Assembly (NCBI GenBank): GCA_009926625.1
Contig: RFON01000018.1
Location: 1 to 47,453 of the forward strand
Length of the DNA stretch: 47,453 nt
Source of the DNA: Planctomycetota bacterium
GTDB taxonomy: Bacteria > Planctomycetota > Phycisphaerae > Phycisphaerales > SM1A02
Reading direction: 5' to 3'
Below, one piece after another: positions 15,568 through 24,215 of this stretch (position 1 is the stretch's first letter; each line of letters opens with the position of its first letter). The position numbers were made by a program, and so were the translations under genes. The notes under the pieces were generated by a model. The model made no database searches and was not told the DNA's origin. It saw only the letters and a list, made by a program, of their open reading frames with translations.

Positions 15568-17616
15568 ATGCGAGTGAACATCAAACGAGCAAGCAAAGAC
15601 GAGAGCGAAGTCATGCGCCATCGGCAGCACGAACACACATGCGGTCGCCACCCGCCAGGATCGGCGGGATGGTTGACTGGCTTGGCTCGGGCGGGCTGGC
15701 CCCTGTCACGGTTGACGAGGGGGCTGGCCCTGCCCGCAGCGTGCGCTCCGATGTTGGCTGTCGTGCTCGCGGGATCGCCGATGTGCGGCTTGCCGCTGTC
15801 CATCGCCTCGGGAGTCACTCGCGACGACGCAGTCGACTTGATCGACCCGCGGATCATCGAGTCGTTTCGTGCGACCGCAGGGAGTCTGCAAGACTCCTTC
15901 GCGGCTTCCGACCACATGCTGCTCGTTCGTCGAAAGATGGCTGTCGACGCATCGCTCGCAGCCCCGATTCTGGTCCAGCAACTCATGCGCGGCGATCCGC
16001 CGCGTCAATGGCTCGCGCTGCTCGACGACTGTTACGGCGCGGCGACAGCGGCGGGTCAAGAGGGCTCGGTCCCGGCCGAGATGGTCCTTGCCTTGGAGGC
16101 GCTCAAGCAATCGAGCGGACCGCTTGAACTCTGTTGGCGTTCACGAACAACGGATGGCGCGGCGAGCGAGTGTGGAATGACCATCGCCTGGAGCGGGCGT
16201 GTCGCAGCCGATGGCTTCGAAGTCCGCTCGGATTGGTGCAGTCCCTGCCTCGGTCAGCGAGGTGGCAACTTTCCGCTTCCTGCCGACCGCACGATCGTCT
16301 CTTGCAGCGTGCACTCGATGAGCGTTCGCGTCGAGGGCAGTTCGGCGCATCTGACGCAGCCGTGGCCTAATGAGCCTGCCCAGTTCATCCATCTTGGCGA
16401 TGTCTACGACCCCCTCGACACGCTGCGTGCCGCATGGTGGACGCGGGAGGTCGTTCTGCAACCTGGGCTCCACATCGGGCGGCGCGCGCGGTGGATTCCG
16501 ATTGGGAACGGCAACGCTGGCGTGACGACCGATGGCGCAGCGGCATGCTCGGCATGCTCGGCATGCTCGGCATGGCGCCTGCAAGTGGCGCTTCGTTCTT
16601 GCGCGGCAAACAGGACGGCAGGCTTTGCGATCACACCGCGCGACTCAGCGTTGACACGGCTCACGCTGCGACCATCGACGGATGTGCCGCTCGTCGAAGA
16701 TGGCAGTGTCCTGGAAATCGACTTTGTGCCGGCAGCGCGAGGGGCTGCACACGCGCTGCCACCGTTGCCACTCGTGCCAAGGACCATTCGTTGTCTCGCC
16801 GACGGGCGCGAGGCCTGGCGGTGCGATATCCACCAATTCGGCGGACCGCCCAAGGTTGCCGCTGATCGCAGCACAGCGTGGGTGGCTGCGATTGATGTGC
16901 TCCAGCAGGTTCAGACCGCCTGGGATGTGTCTTCGCTGCCTCGTCCGCCGCTCGATGATTCGAGCGCTCACACGGACACGGCCACGATGTTGGCGCAGTG
17001 CAGTGCCCGCGCTTGGTACGCGGGCATGCTGGGCGACTGCGAAGTGCTCGCGAGTGCTCTGCAGCGGGTGCGAATGCTGCTTGCGCAGGAGACCGCAAAC
17101 GACCGCGAACTGAGCGGCGAGGATGTATCAGGGGGCGGGGATGTATCAGGCTTGATGCTGAACGAGTACGGCTGTCTCGCGGAGTCGATGACCGTCGCGG
17201 GCGCGTCTGACTCGATCCTCATGCTCTTGGAAACGATGCACCTGACCGAAGCTGCTGCACTGCCGCATTGGGAGCGGCGCGCTGCCTGCCTGCGCGCTGC
17301 TGCGTCGGGAAGGTTCTGGCAGGCCGACCACATCGCTCGTGCGGCGCTTTGCACCGATGCGGGAGAGCGAGATCGCGCACTTTGGCGGCGCATCCGCGAG
17401 CAACTCCGTCCGTGGTGCCTAGCGCCAATGCAATTCACTGCCTCAGGCGGTGATCCCGCGGTCATCGCCCTTGGCGCTTGGATCGCAACGCGCGATTACG
17501 AATGGCGAGCGGCTGATGCAGCAGGGTTCCCTCCGCTGGGAACCATCGATGGTCATCAATCGGGTGGTTGCGCGCGCGAACTTGCGGCGACATTCGCCGA
17601 GTGGGAGCGCGACTAG
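15568..17616 (+). CDS. Large exported protein, unknown function
   Basis: Not recognised. The protein has 682 residues. The first 60 are basic, with a hydrophobic segment ending in ACAPMLAVVLAGSPMCGLPLS, which could be a signal peptide or anchor. Conserved-looking elements are few: CWRSRTTDGAASECGMTIAWSG and SDWCSPCLGQRGGNFPLP in the middle third, and a helical C-terminal third (ALQRVRMLLAQETAND, MLLETMHLTEAAALPHWERR) that may contain helix-hairpin repeats. Two short in-frame tandem repeats (16543 and 17121) point to local expansion. The start is uncertain: Met 1 at 15568 or Met 16 at 15613, neither with a Shine-Dalgarno. It follows the 14557 gene by 18 bases. The stop overlaps the convergent cytochrome gene by 4 bases. 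Confidence 0.65.
   Translation: MRVNIKRASKDESEVMRHRQHEHTCGRHPPGSAGWLTGLARAGWPLSRLTRGLALPAACAPMLAVVLAGSPMCGLPLSIASGVTRDDAVDLIDPRIIESFRATAGSLQDSFAASDHMLLVRRKMAVDASLAAPILVQQLMRGDPPRQWLALLDDCYGAATAAGQEGSVPAEMVLALEALKQSSGPLELCWRSRTTDGAASECGMTIAWSGRVAADGFEVRSDWCSPCLGQRGGNFPLPADRTIVSCSVHSMSVRVEGSSAHLTQPWPNEPAQFIHLGDVYDPLDTLRAAWWTREVVLQPGLHIGRRARWIPIGNGNAGVTTDGAAACSACSACSAWRLQVALRSCAANRTAGFAITPRDSALTRLTLRPSTDVPLVEDGSVLEIDFVPAARGAAHALPPLPLVPRTIRCLADGREAWRCDIHQFGGPPKVAADRSTAWVAAIDVLQQVQTAWDVSSLPRPPLDDSSAHTDTATMLAQCSARAWYAGMLGDCEVLASALQRVRMLLAQETANDRELSGEDVSGGGDVSGLMLNEYGCLAESMTVAGASDSILMLLETMHLTEAAALPHWERRAACLRAAASGRFWQADHIARAALCTDAGERDRALWRRIREQLRPWCLAPMQFTASGGDPAVIALGAWIATRDYEWRAADAAGFPPLGTIDGHQSGGCARELAATFAEWERD
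16543..16574 (+). repeat. 9-base tandem repeat inside the 15568 gene
   Basis: GCATGCTCG three times perfectly plus a partial fourth copy. In frame it encodes Ala-Cys-Ser three times. The unit contains the palindrome GCATGC. Its length, a multiple of three, keeps the frame open if copies are gained or lost. Confidence 0.85.
17121..17150 (+). repeat. 18-base-period direct repeat inside the 15568 gene
   Basis: GGATGTATCAGG occurs at 17121-17132 and again at 17139-17150. It encodes a doubled Asp-Val-Ser-Gly, probably a surface loop. Confidence 0.8.
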
Positions 17617-18683
17617 GGAACTGGCTCGGAGGAGTTCGCAGGCTCTGGCGCGGGCGGAGGCGCGGGCGGAGGCGCTGCCGCGGGCGCGGCTACGCCCTCA
17701 GTTGCGCCCTGCGCGATCCATGCGCGAACCACGGCGATGTCCGCCTTCGAGACGCGCTCGCCCTCCGGCGGCATCGCATCTTCGTCATCGATCGGCAGTT
17801 CCATGCTGCGGACAATCGCGCTCTCGTCGGGGGCACCAGGCTTCACGATCCAACGGTCCTTTCGTTGGCGAAGCATTGCCGAGACATCATCAAGCTGGAC
17901 TCCTGCCTTGCGTTTTCCGTTGCCGTGACACTCAAAGCATCGCGACGCAAGGATCGGCAACACCTGCGTCTTGAAGTCGATCCGAGCCACGGCGATTGGC
18001 TGCTGCGCTGGCGCGGGCGTTGGCGCAGGCGCTGGTGCGGGCGTTGGCGCTGGCGGTGGCGCGGGCGGAGGCGCGGGCGCGGGCGCGGGCGCGGGCGCTG
18101 ATTGCGGCGGAGGCTGAGGCGGAGGACTCACGATGCCGAGTGCTTCACGCGCTTCGTTTGCCGCGCGATCTCGCTTTGCCTGCTCGGTCGCCTCGAGCGC
18201 CCGAAAGAAAGCCTCTGGCACGGCTCCATCGCCATGAACCAGTTCTCCGCCAAGGTGCCCTGCCCCTCCGATCCCAAACGCGACAGCCACAAGCGCCAAT
18301 CGCCATGCAGCGATGACGGACGATGAAGCACCACCCTTCGAACGCACGGTTGAGCGAAGGGCGCCGCCAGTCACCCAGAGGGCAAACAGCGCAGCGGTGC
18401 CGCTGATTGCGATCCAACGGTGCAAGAACAGGTCCATGCCACCATCGCTGTACGAGTCGGCGTTCATCCAACCGGTCACGCACGCCATCACGCCGCTCAG
18501 CGCCGCAATCCAGATGCAGGTGAACGCGAACGGCGACGGCGCTGCACGCCCACGGACCGCGCTCCACACCTCCGCCGCAGCAGCGAGCACCGTGAGCGCC
18601 AGCGGAAAGTGCAGCACAGCAGGATGCAGCGTGCCGACGAAGAACGCCCAGGCATCGGTCACCTGATCGGCAAGGATGGTCAC
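17613..18683 (-). CDS. DUF2231 membrane domain fused to planctomycete-type cytochrome c
   Basis: A 356-residue membrane protein. Residues 1-150 form a four-helix domain of DUF2231 type, with LHPAVLHFPLALTVLAAAAE and FLHRWIAISGTAALFALW; the conserved His residues in the helices could bind heme. A Pro-Ala linker of about 40 residues (187-228) follows. The C-terminal domain is a planctomycete-type cytochrome c: RCFECHGNGKRKAG binds heme through C249, C252 and H253, and IVRSMELPIDDEDAMPPEGE supplies the usual MPP motif. A second Pro-Ala tail ends the protein. The role is probably periplasmic electron transfer; partners are not visible here. The start is GTG at 18683, with TATCCT 7 bases upstream. 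Confidence 0.85.
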   Translation of the reverse strand: MTILADQVTDAWAFFVGTLHPAVLHFPLALTVLAAAAEVWSAVRGRAAPSPFAFTCIWIAALSGVMACVTGWMNADSYSDGGMDLFLHRWIAISGTAALFALWVTGGALRSTVRSKGGASSSVIAAWRLALVAVAFGIGGAGHLGGELVHGDGAVPEAFFRALEATEQAKRDRAANEAREALGIVSPPPQPPPQSAPAPAPAPAPPPAPPPAPTPAPAPAPTPAPAQQPIAVARIDFKTQVLPILASRCFECHGNGKRKAGVQLDDVSAMLRQRKDRWIVKPGAPDESAIVRSMELPIDDEDAMPPEGERVSKADIAVVRAWIAQGATEGVAAPAAAPPPAPPPAPEPANSSEPVP

Positions 18684-18690
18684 GACAAAG

Positions 18691-18696
18691 AGGATA
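18691..18696 (-). promoter_or_regulatory. -10 element of the cytochrome gene
   Basis: TATCCT on the minus strand, 7 bases before the GTG at 18683. It lies in the 49-base gap after dinB, so the cytochrome can be transcribed apart from dinB. Confidence 0.5.
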
Positions 18697-18732
18697 GCCC
18701 TGTGCGCGCGACTCGCGCCCCAATCGCTCCGC

Positions 18733-19896
18733 CTACTGCGCGCCGCCTGCCCGACGAATGCACGAGTCCCCGAAGCGGCGCCTCAGCGCATCCGTCGCGG
18801 CATCGAGCCGACGCTCGCGCGCCGCTTCAGGGTCGGGAAACAGTCCCTGCCCTTCTGCGGCTTGACCAAAGTTGGAGAGCGAAACCCCCAGCAACCGCAC
18901 GGCGGACCACTCCGACTTGCACCAAGCATCCAGCAGCGCGCTGGCCATCCGCCACACGGCGGCAGTCGAGTCCGTGACCGCATCAGCCGATGCCTGCCGC
19001 GTCAGTGTCGTGAAATCCGGGCGCCGGACCTTCAGCGTCACGGTGCGCGCCGCGAACCCGCGTGAACGCATCTGCCAGCTCACGCTTTCCACCTGCCGTA
19101 GCAGTATCTCCCGCAATTGCCGCGGGTCGTCGATGTCCTCACCGAAGGTCTCCTCGTGTCCGATGCTCTTTCGTTCGCGGTCGCCTTCCACGGGTCGATC
19201 ATCGATCCCTTGGGCAAGCAGCCACGCATGCTCCCCCGCGGAACCGAGATCGGCACGCACACGGTCGCGCGACGCCGATTGCAGATGACCGAATGTCAGG
19301 TAACCAAGCCGACGAAAGCGCTCCTCTGCAACGGGTCCGACCCCCCACAGTCGCCCGATCTCGAGCGGCGCAAGGAACGCAAGCAGCCCCTCGGCGCGCA
19401 CGATGACGAGGCCACGCGGCTTTCGGAGATCCGAGGCGATCTTCGCCACGAACTTGCTCTGCGCCAACCCCGCAGAGCAATGCAATCCCGTTGCCGCAAA
19501 CACACGGTCCACCAGCAGCCGCACGGTTTGGGATGGATCACCGTGCAATCGCTCCGTCCCCGTCAGATCCACGAACGCCTCATCAAGCGACAGTGCCTCG
19601 ACGGACGGCGAGAACGAGCGCAGCGTGTCCATGAACCGCCGCGACAGTTCCACATACCGCCGCATTCGAACGGGTCGCACGACGGCACTTGGACAGCGTC
19701 GCCGCGCCTCCGCCATCGGCATCGCCGAGCGACACCCGCAGGCGCGCGCCTCATAGCTGGCTGCAGCCACCACGCTTCGTGCGCCAAGACCGCCGACAAG
19801 AACAGGACGACCGCGAAAGGACGCGTCATCGAGTTGCTCGACGCTCGCGAAGAACGCATCGAGATCAACATGAACGATGAAGCGATCGCTCGGCAC
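18733..19896 (-). CDS. dinB: DinB, Y-family DNA polymerase IV
   Basis: An error-prone translesion polymerase of 387 residues. The palm carries HVDLDAFFASVE (D11) and SLDEAFVDLTG (D105, E106), the metal-binding acids. Also seen are VAAASYEARACGCRSAMP, the Y-family steric and fingers region, then CSAGLAQSKFVAKIASDLRKPRG, and the helix-hairpin-helix thumb IGRLWGVGP. The little-finger domain contains KSIGHEETFGEDI. It ends SCIRRAGGAQ without an obvious QLSLF-type clamp motif, but GQGLFPDPE near residue 360 may serve as the beta-clamp peptide. The start is GTG at 19896, 9 bases past the murG stop. No LexA box was recognised. A TAGCCT -10 inside the murG end may drive it alone. Confidence 0.95.
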   Translation of the reverse strand: MPSDRFIVHVDLDAFFASVEQLDDASFRGRPVLVGGLGARSVVAAASYEARACGCRSAMPMAEARRRCPSAVVRPVRMRRYVELSRRFMDTLRSFSPSVEALSLDEAFVDLTGTERLHGDPSQTVRLLVDRVFAATGLHCSAGLAQSKFVAKIASDLRKPRGLVIVRAEGLLAFLAPLEIGRLWGVGPVAEERFRRLGYLTFGHLQSASRDRVRADLGSAGEHAWLLAQGIDDRPVEGDRERKSIGHEETFGEDIDDPRQLREILLRQVESVSWQMRSRGFAARTVTLKVRRPDFTTLTRQASADAVTDSTAAVWRMASALLDAWCKSEWSAVRLLGVSLSNFGQAAEGQGLFPDPEAARERRLDAATDALRRRFGDSCIRRAGGAQ

Positions 19897-19904
19897 GCCC
19901 CGTC

Positions 19905-19910
19905 AGGCTA
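19905..19910 (-). promoter_or_regulatory. Possible -10 element of dinB
   Basis: TAGCCT on the minus strand, 8 bases before the dinB GTG and overlapping the murG stop codon. If real, it separates dinB control from the cell-wall genes upstream. Confidence 0.4.
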
Positions 19911-21167
19911 TGACAATGTCCAACTCGCCAGCATCGCTCTGCGCGGGTTGCCGCGATCAGGCACGCTGCCGCGGAACTCGCTTCCGCGCAGGACAAAGTC
20001 GGCGATTTGCTCGGCGCTCGACGGCGGCGGCAGTGCGGCCAACACACGCCGCATCTGTGCGCGGCGATCAGGCGCGGCCATCAATTCAAGGATGCGGGCG
20101 CCCAGTCCCGCAAGATTCTGCTGCGGATCGATCTGGTCCGTCTCGACAAGCGCACCGCCGGCCTCGACGAGCGGCAGTGCGTTCTCGCGTTGGTGCTGAT
20201 CCTTGTGATACGGGTAAGGCGCAAAGATCGTTGGCACCTGATTGCACTGCGCCTCCGCCACCGAACTTGCCCCGGCGCGACTCACCGCCAACTCCGCGGC
20301 ACCCCAAGCGACACCCATTCGATGCAGGAACGGGATCACCGCGGCGCGAATCCCAGCCTCGCGCCATGCGCGCTCATAGCGGGTCACACCACCCGCAGGC
20401 GAGGGACCGCACAAGTGGAGCACCTGCCAATCCGCGAACGCCGCCGAATGGGAGCGCGCCAGTTCGCATGCAAGGTCGTTCAGCGACTGCGCCCCCTGCG
20501 ATGCGCCCGTGATGAGCAGCACCGGCGCATGCAGGTCGAGCCCAAGCTCGGCGCGGCAGAGTTCCGTCGACGCAGGTGCCATCGCGATCCGGCGCAGCGG
20601 CATACCGATCACGGCGCTCGCAAACCGCGGCATCGACGGCACGGGTACTGCCGACACCACCTTTGTCGCGCGGCGCGCCACCAGACGGTTCGCCTTCCCA
20701 GGGGTCGCGTCCAAGTTCACCAACAGCACTGGAACCCCCGCCCGCCGCGCGGCGGCGACCACGGGCGGCGTCACATATCCGCCGAGCGACACGACCCAAT
20801 CGGGGCGGCACTCCCGAAGCAGGCGATCCGCATCGCGCCTCGCCCGCACCAAACCAAGAAGGCACCGAAGCAGGCGACGCGGGTTCAGGCTCAGCGGCTC
20901 CGCACGGATCGGGATGAAGCGCGCGGCGGCCTCCCGCAGCATGTTGGCATCAACCTCGCGCGTCGAACACGCGAACACCACGCGCGCCGAGGGATCCGCA
21001 GCTCCAATCCGCTCGGCGATCGCCAGTCCAGGCGAAATGTGCCCGCCGGTTCCGCCCCCTGCCAAGACGATCGACCGCGGTCTTGGCGCGCCACCGCGAC
21101 CGCTCGCCTCAGGCGCCGCGCGCATCGAGGGAGAGAGTTCGAACGCGGCACCGCTCATGCGATTCAC
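19908..21167 (-). CDS. murG: MurG, lipid II synthase (GlcNAc transferase)
   Basis: Adds GlcNAc from UDP-GlcNAc to lipid I at the cytoplasmic face, making lipid II. It has 419 residues, longer than the usual 355 because of an N-terminal lead of about 30 residues and a C-terminal tail of about 25. Seen: IVLAGGGTGGHISPGLAIAE (glycine loop 1), WVVSLGGYVTPPVVAAARR, LLITGASQGAQSLND (glycine loop 3), and near the C-terminus AELAVSRAGASSVAEAQCNQVPTIFAPYP with the following DQHQRENALPL, which binds the nucleotide sugar. The start GTG at 21167 overlaps the ftsW stop (GTGA); an ATG at 21158 is an alternative. This ftsW-murG order is a fragment of the classical dcw cluster. Confidence 0.95.
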   Translation of the reverse strand: MNRMSGAAFELSPSMRAAPEASGRGGAPRPRSIVLAGGGTGGHISPGLAIAERIGAADPSARVVFACSTREVDANMLREAAARFIPIRAEPLSLNPRRLLRCLLGLVRARRDADRLLRECRPDWVVSLGGYVTPPVVAAARRAGVPVLLVNLDATPGKANRLVARRATKVVSAVPVPSMPRFASAVIGMPLRRIAMAPASTELCRAELGLDLHAPVLLITGASQGAQSLNDLACELARSHSAAFADWQVLHLCGPSPAGGVTRYERAWREAGIRAAVIPFLHRMGVAWGAAELAVSRAGASSVAEAQCNQVPTIFAPYPYHKDQHQRENALPLVEAGGALVETDQIDPQQNLAGLGARILELMAAPDRRAQMRRVLAALPPPSSAEQIADFVLRGSEFRGSVPDRGNPRRAMLASWTLS

Positions 21168-22414
21168 GCGCTCGCTGCGGGCGCGCTCGCTGAGGGAGCG
21201 CTCACCGCGCCTGCCATCCGTTCGTCCTCACGCTGCATCGCGCGGTCCATCGCCATCAGGAGCCCCAGCGACAGGCATGTCAGCATCCACCCAGTGCCGC
21301 CGCGCGACACCAGCGGCAACGCGATGCCCTTGGTCGGCGCGAGCCCAGTCACTACCAACATATTGATGAGCGCTTGGAAGCCAATCGTCGCAAGCACGCC
21401 CAGCCCCACGATTTGGCAGTAGGGACTCAACCGCGCGCGACGCTCGCCCCCAGCGGCATCAGCCGTATCAGCGGCAGCGATCGATCCATCACCAGCATCC
21501 CGCACTGCCCCGACGATGCACCAACCCGACCACAGCAGCCCCGCGTACAGCAGGACCACAAGCAACGCCCCGATCAGTCCTGTCTCCTCACAGATGATCG
21601 CGTAGATGAAGTCCGTCGTTCCCTCGGGTAAGTACCCGAACTTCTGCACACTGTTGCCCAGCCCGCGCCCAGTCAGCCCACCGCCAGAGATCGCGCCCAT
21701 CGACTGGATGATGTGGTAGCCGATGCCGCGCGCATCGTCGTACGGATCGAGGTACGCGAGGATGCGGTTCACTCGGTACGGGCTGGTGATGATGAGCGCC
21801 ACGAACCCGAGCGCAGCAGCAGGCATCAGCAGCGCGGCGTGCCACCAGCGGCATCCGGCTGCGACGAGCACGATCAGCGACACAAGCAGCACGAGCGTCG
21901 CGGTTCCGAGGTCCTCCACCGCGATCCCAAGCGCGATGGCACCTACGCAAGTGACTGGTGGCACGAAGCCACTCCAGAAGCGCGAAAGCCCTTGCGCGCC
22001 GCGAAAGCAGCACCACCAGGCAATGACCAGCGGCATTCCCCACTTGGCGATCTCACTTGGCTGGAAGATGATCGGACCAACGGCGATCCATCGGCTCGCA
22101 CCATTCACCTCGCGGCCGACCCCAGGCACATGCACCAGCACGATCGCGCCAATGCTCGCAAGCAGTATCCACCACACGGGGTTCCAGACCCCTCGCAGGT
22201 GCTGCATCCGCTCGACAGGAACGAGCGACCCAATCCAGAGGCACACCATCGAAATCGCCGCAAACAGGGTGGCGCGGCCGAACAGCAGTCCCGTCAACGT
22301 CGTCTGACCGCCTCGTGCGACATCAAGGCTGGCAGACGTAACGAACACCACCCCGAGTACCACGAGGCAGAGGCAGGACAGCGCGATGCCGTGACGAGCC
22401 CTCAGCACCCACAC
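21164..22414 (-). CDS. ftsW: FtsW/RodA-family lipid II polymerase
   Basis: A SEDS-family membrane protein of 416 residues that polymerises glycan strands with a cognate class B PBP. About ten membrane helices are visible. Family motifs: NGASRWIAVGPIIFQPSEIAKWGMP (the strongest match), EDLGTATLVL with the catalytic-type Asp, RILAYLDPYDDARGIGYHIIQS, GGGLTGRGLGNSVQKFGYLPE, TDFIYAIICEETG, and GLAPTKGIALPLVSRGGTG near the C-terminus. The position next to murG favours FtsW over RodA. The start is GTG at 22414, with no Shine-Dalgarno and no -10 at the typical distance. An Ala/Ser tail ends the protein. Divergent from miaB across 64 bases. Confidence 0.93.
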   Translation of the reverse strand: MWVLRARHGIALSCLCLVVLGVVFVTSASLDVARGGQTTLTGLLFGRATLFAAISMVCLWIGSLVPVERMQHLRGVWNPVWWILLASIGAIVLVHVPGVGREVNGASRWIAVGPIIFQPSEIAKWGMPLVIAWWCCFRGAQGLSRFWSGFVPPVTCVGAIALGIAVEDLGTATLVLLVSLIVLVAAGCRWWHAALLMPAAALGFVALIITSPYRVNRILAYLDPYDDARGIGYHIIQSMGAISGGGLTGRGLGNSVQKFGYLPEGTTDFIYAIICEETGLIGALLVVLLYAGLLWSGWCIVGAVRDAGDGSIAAADTADAAGGERRARLSPYCQIVGLGVLATIGFQALINMLVVTGLAPTKGIALPLVSRGGTGWMLTCLSLGLLMAMDRAMQREDERMAGAVSAPSASAPAASA

Positions 22415-22478
22415 TTCATCGTCAACTTCCCCGTCGTTGCGCGAGAAAGCGCTTCAGCAAACTATCCTGCCCGACCGC

Positions 22479-24065
22479 ATGCACCCAGTCTTCCTCGAGA
22501 CATTCGGCTGCCAGATGAACGAGCTCGACAGTGAGCTTGTGCGGGGACAACTGACCACGCTCGGCTACCGCTTCGTGAACGACCCCGCGCACGCTCGGGT
22601 CGTGCTGTTCAACACATGCTCCGTTCGCGAGCAGGCGGAACAGAAGGCGTACAGCCGCATCGGGATCGTCGGTCAGCGCAAGGCTGCGGGCGAAACGATC
22701 GTGCTCGGTGTCATCGGCTGCATGGCGGAACGCGATGGGATCGACCTGTTGCGCCGCCACCCGCAAGTCGACCTGATGTGCGGACCTGCCGAACTCGATC
22801 GCCTCCCGCAGTTGATCGACAACGCGCTCCGAACCCAGTCCGCGGAAGACTCGATGTTGCCATCGCGGGATGGACGAGTTGCGCTGGCTGGCAACCGAAG
22901 TCGGCGCTCAAGCACCCTCGCTGCGGCTGAGGACAACCTCGAATCGCTCGATCTTTCGCGCGCGTTTGACGACCACTCCATCGGCGGCGCGCGCCGCAGC
23001 GCCCAGGTGCGGATAACCCGCGGGTGCAACAAGTTCTGTACCTACTGCGTGGTACCCGCAACGCGAGGCGCCGAGGTTCATCGGCCACCCGATCACATCG
23101 TCGAGGAGTGTCGACGACTCGCCGATGCGGGCGCTCTTGAAGTCACCCTGCTTGGACAGACGGTCAACCATTACCGATACGAACATGGGCTTGCCCTTAC
23201 GGTCGACGGTCGGCAGGCAGCCCAGGTGGGACCGGGGCTCGCCGCGTTTCGAAACGCGGCTCCCGCGAGTTCGCGTGTCACGACCTTTGCACAGTTGCTC
23301 CGTCGCATCCACGATGAGGTTCCCGAGATCCTGCGACTGCGATTTGTGACCAGTTACCCTCGGGACTTCGGTGACGATGTGCTTGAGGTCATGCGTGACT
23401 GTCCACGAGTTTGCAGGTACTTGCATGCACCCGCCCAGAGTGGTTCCGACCGCATCCTGAAACTGATGAATCGCGGCTACACGCGCGGCGAGTACGTCGA
23501 CTTCGTCCAGCGCGCTCTTTCGGTGGTGCCAGACCTCTGCCTCGCCGGCGACTTCATCGTGGGATTCCCGACCGAGACCGATGAGGACTTTGAGCAAACC
23601 TGTTCTCTGGTGCGCGAACTGCCCTTCAAGAACAACTTCATTTTCAAGTATTCGCCGAGGCCTGGCACCGTGGCAATCGACCGCTTTGCCGACGATGTGC
23701 CAGATGCGGTCAAGCGCATGCGAAACAACAGGCTGCTGGCGATCCAGAGCGAAACATCGCGCCGCGTTCATGCTGCCTGGGTCGGGCGTACGGTCGATGT
23801 GTTCTTCAACGAAACAAGAGCGCCCCGAGCGAGTTTGTCCAGCGGTCAGGGCAGCGCGATCGCGCTCCCGCAACTCGCCACCATCGGCAGACAGTCCACA
23901 GATTCATGGCAGGCCATCGGACGAACAAGCGGCGATCTCATCTGCATCCTGCGGATGGACAGCGAGGAGTATGCAAGTTCACTGGTTGGAACGGTCAGAA
24001 AAGCATCAATACTTGCTTCAGAGACGCTTTTTTTGCACCTGAATGACCTTGCAACACATTTCTGA
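22479..24065 (+). CDS. miaB: MiaB, tRNA-2-methylthio-N6-isopentenyladenosine synthase
   Basis: A radical-SAM methylthiotransferase that adds the 2-methylthio group at A37 of tRNAs. From the ATG at 22479 it has 528 residues (E. coli 474). The N-terminal MTTase domain holds C11, C47 and C81 for the auxiliary Fe-S cluster (FGCQMNELDSE, FNTCSVREQAEQKAYSRIG, VIGCMAERDG). The radical-SAM CxxxCxxC is RGCNKFCTYC (C183, C187, C190). LHAPAQSGSDRILKLMNRGY and GDFIVGFPTETDEDF are typical of MiaB. A TRAM domain ends the protein. Extra segments lie before the radical-SAM motif and near residues 240-265. An in-frame TTG at 22437 is less likely. TATCCT at 22463-22468 is a possible -10. Confidence 0.93.
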   Translation: MHPVFLETFGCQMNELDSELVRGQLTTLGYRFVNDPAHARVVLFNTCSVREQAEQKAYSRIGIVGQRKAAGETIVLGVIGCMAERDGIDLLRRHPQVDLMCGPAELDRLPQLIDNALRTQSAEDSMLPSRDGRVALAGNRSRRSSTLAAAEDNLESLDLSRAFDDHSIGGARRSAQVRITRGCNKFCTYCVVPATRGAEVHRPPDHIVEECRRLADAGALEVTLLGQTVNHYRYEHGLALTVDGRQAAQVGPGLAAFRNAAPASSRVTTFAQLLRRIHDEVPEILRLRFVTSYPRDFGDDVLEVMRDCPRVCRYLHAPAQSGSDRILKLMNRGYTRGEYVDFVQRALSVVPDLCLAGDFIVGFPTETDEDFEQTCSLVRELPFKNNFIFKYSPRPGTVAIDRFADDVPDAVKRMRNNRLLAIQSETSRRVHAAWVGRTVDVFFNETRAPRASLSSGQGSAIALPQLATIGRQSTDSWQAIGRTSGDLICILRMDSEEYASSLVGTVRKASILASETLFLHLNDLATHF

Positions 24066-24110
24066 ACGATTCCCAAGCGTTTTATTCACGCCGTTTTTTG
24101 CCAACAAAAT

Positions 24111-24138
24111 TTGACCAATCGCGATCTTGGTGCATTTT
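24111..24138 (+). promoter_or_regulatory. Promoter of the 24216 gene
   Basis: TTGACC (24111-24116), then 16 bases, then CATTTT (24133-24138). The spacer holds GCGATCTTGG; the promoter at 25126 has GCGGTCTTGG at the equivalent place, and CAGTC follows in both. This implies a leader of about 70 bases. Confidence 0.5.
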
Positions 24139-24215
24139 CTCGACAGTCTAGGAGAGGTCGGAAAAGGGTGTGTCGGTTCAACGTCCCTTCCCTATTTTCG
24201 AAAGGCCTCTCTCAA

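Noticed and set aside
18004-18123. Dense GCGGGC-type repeats as a possible regulatory or CRISPR-like array
   Set aside because: They encode the Pro-Ala linker of the cytochrome protein and follow its codons; no spacer structure.
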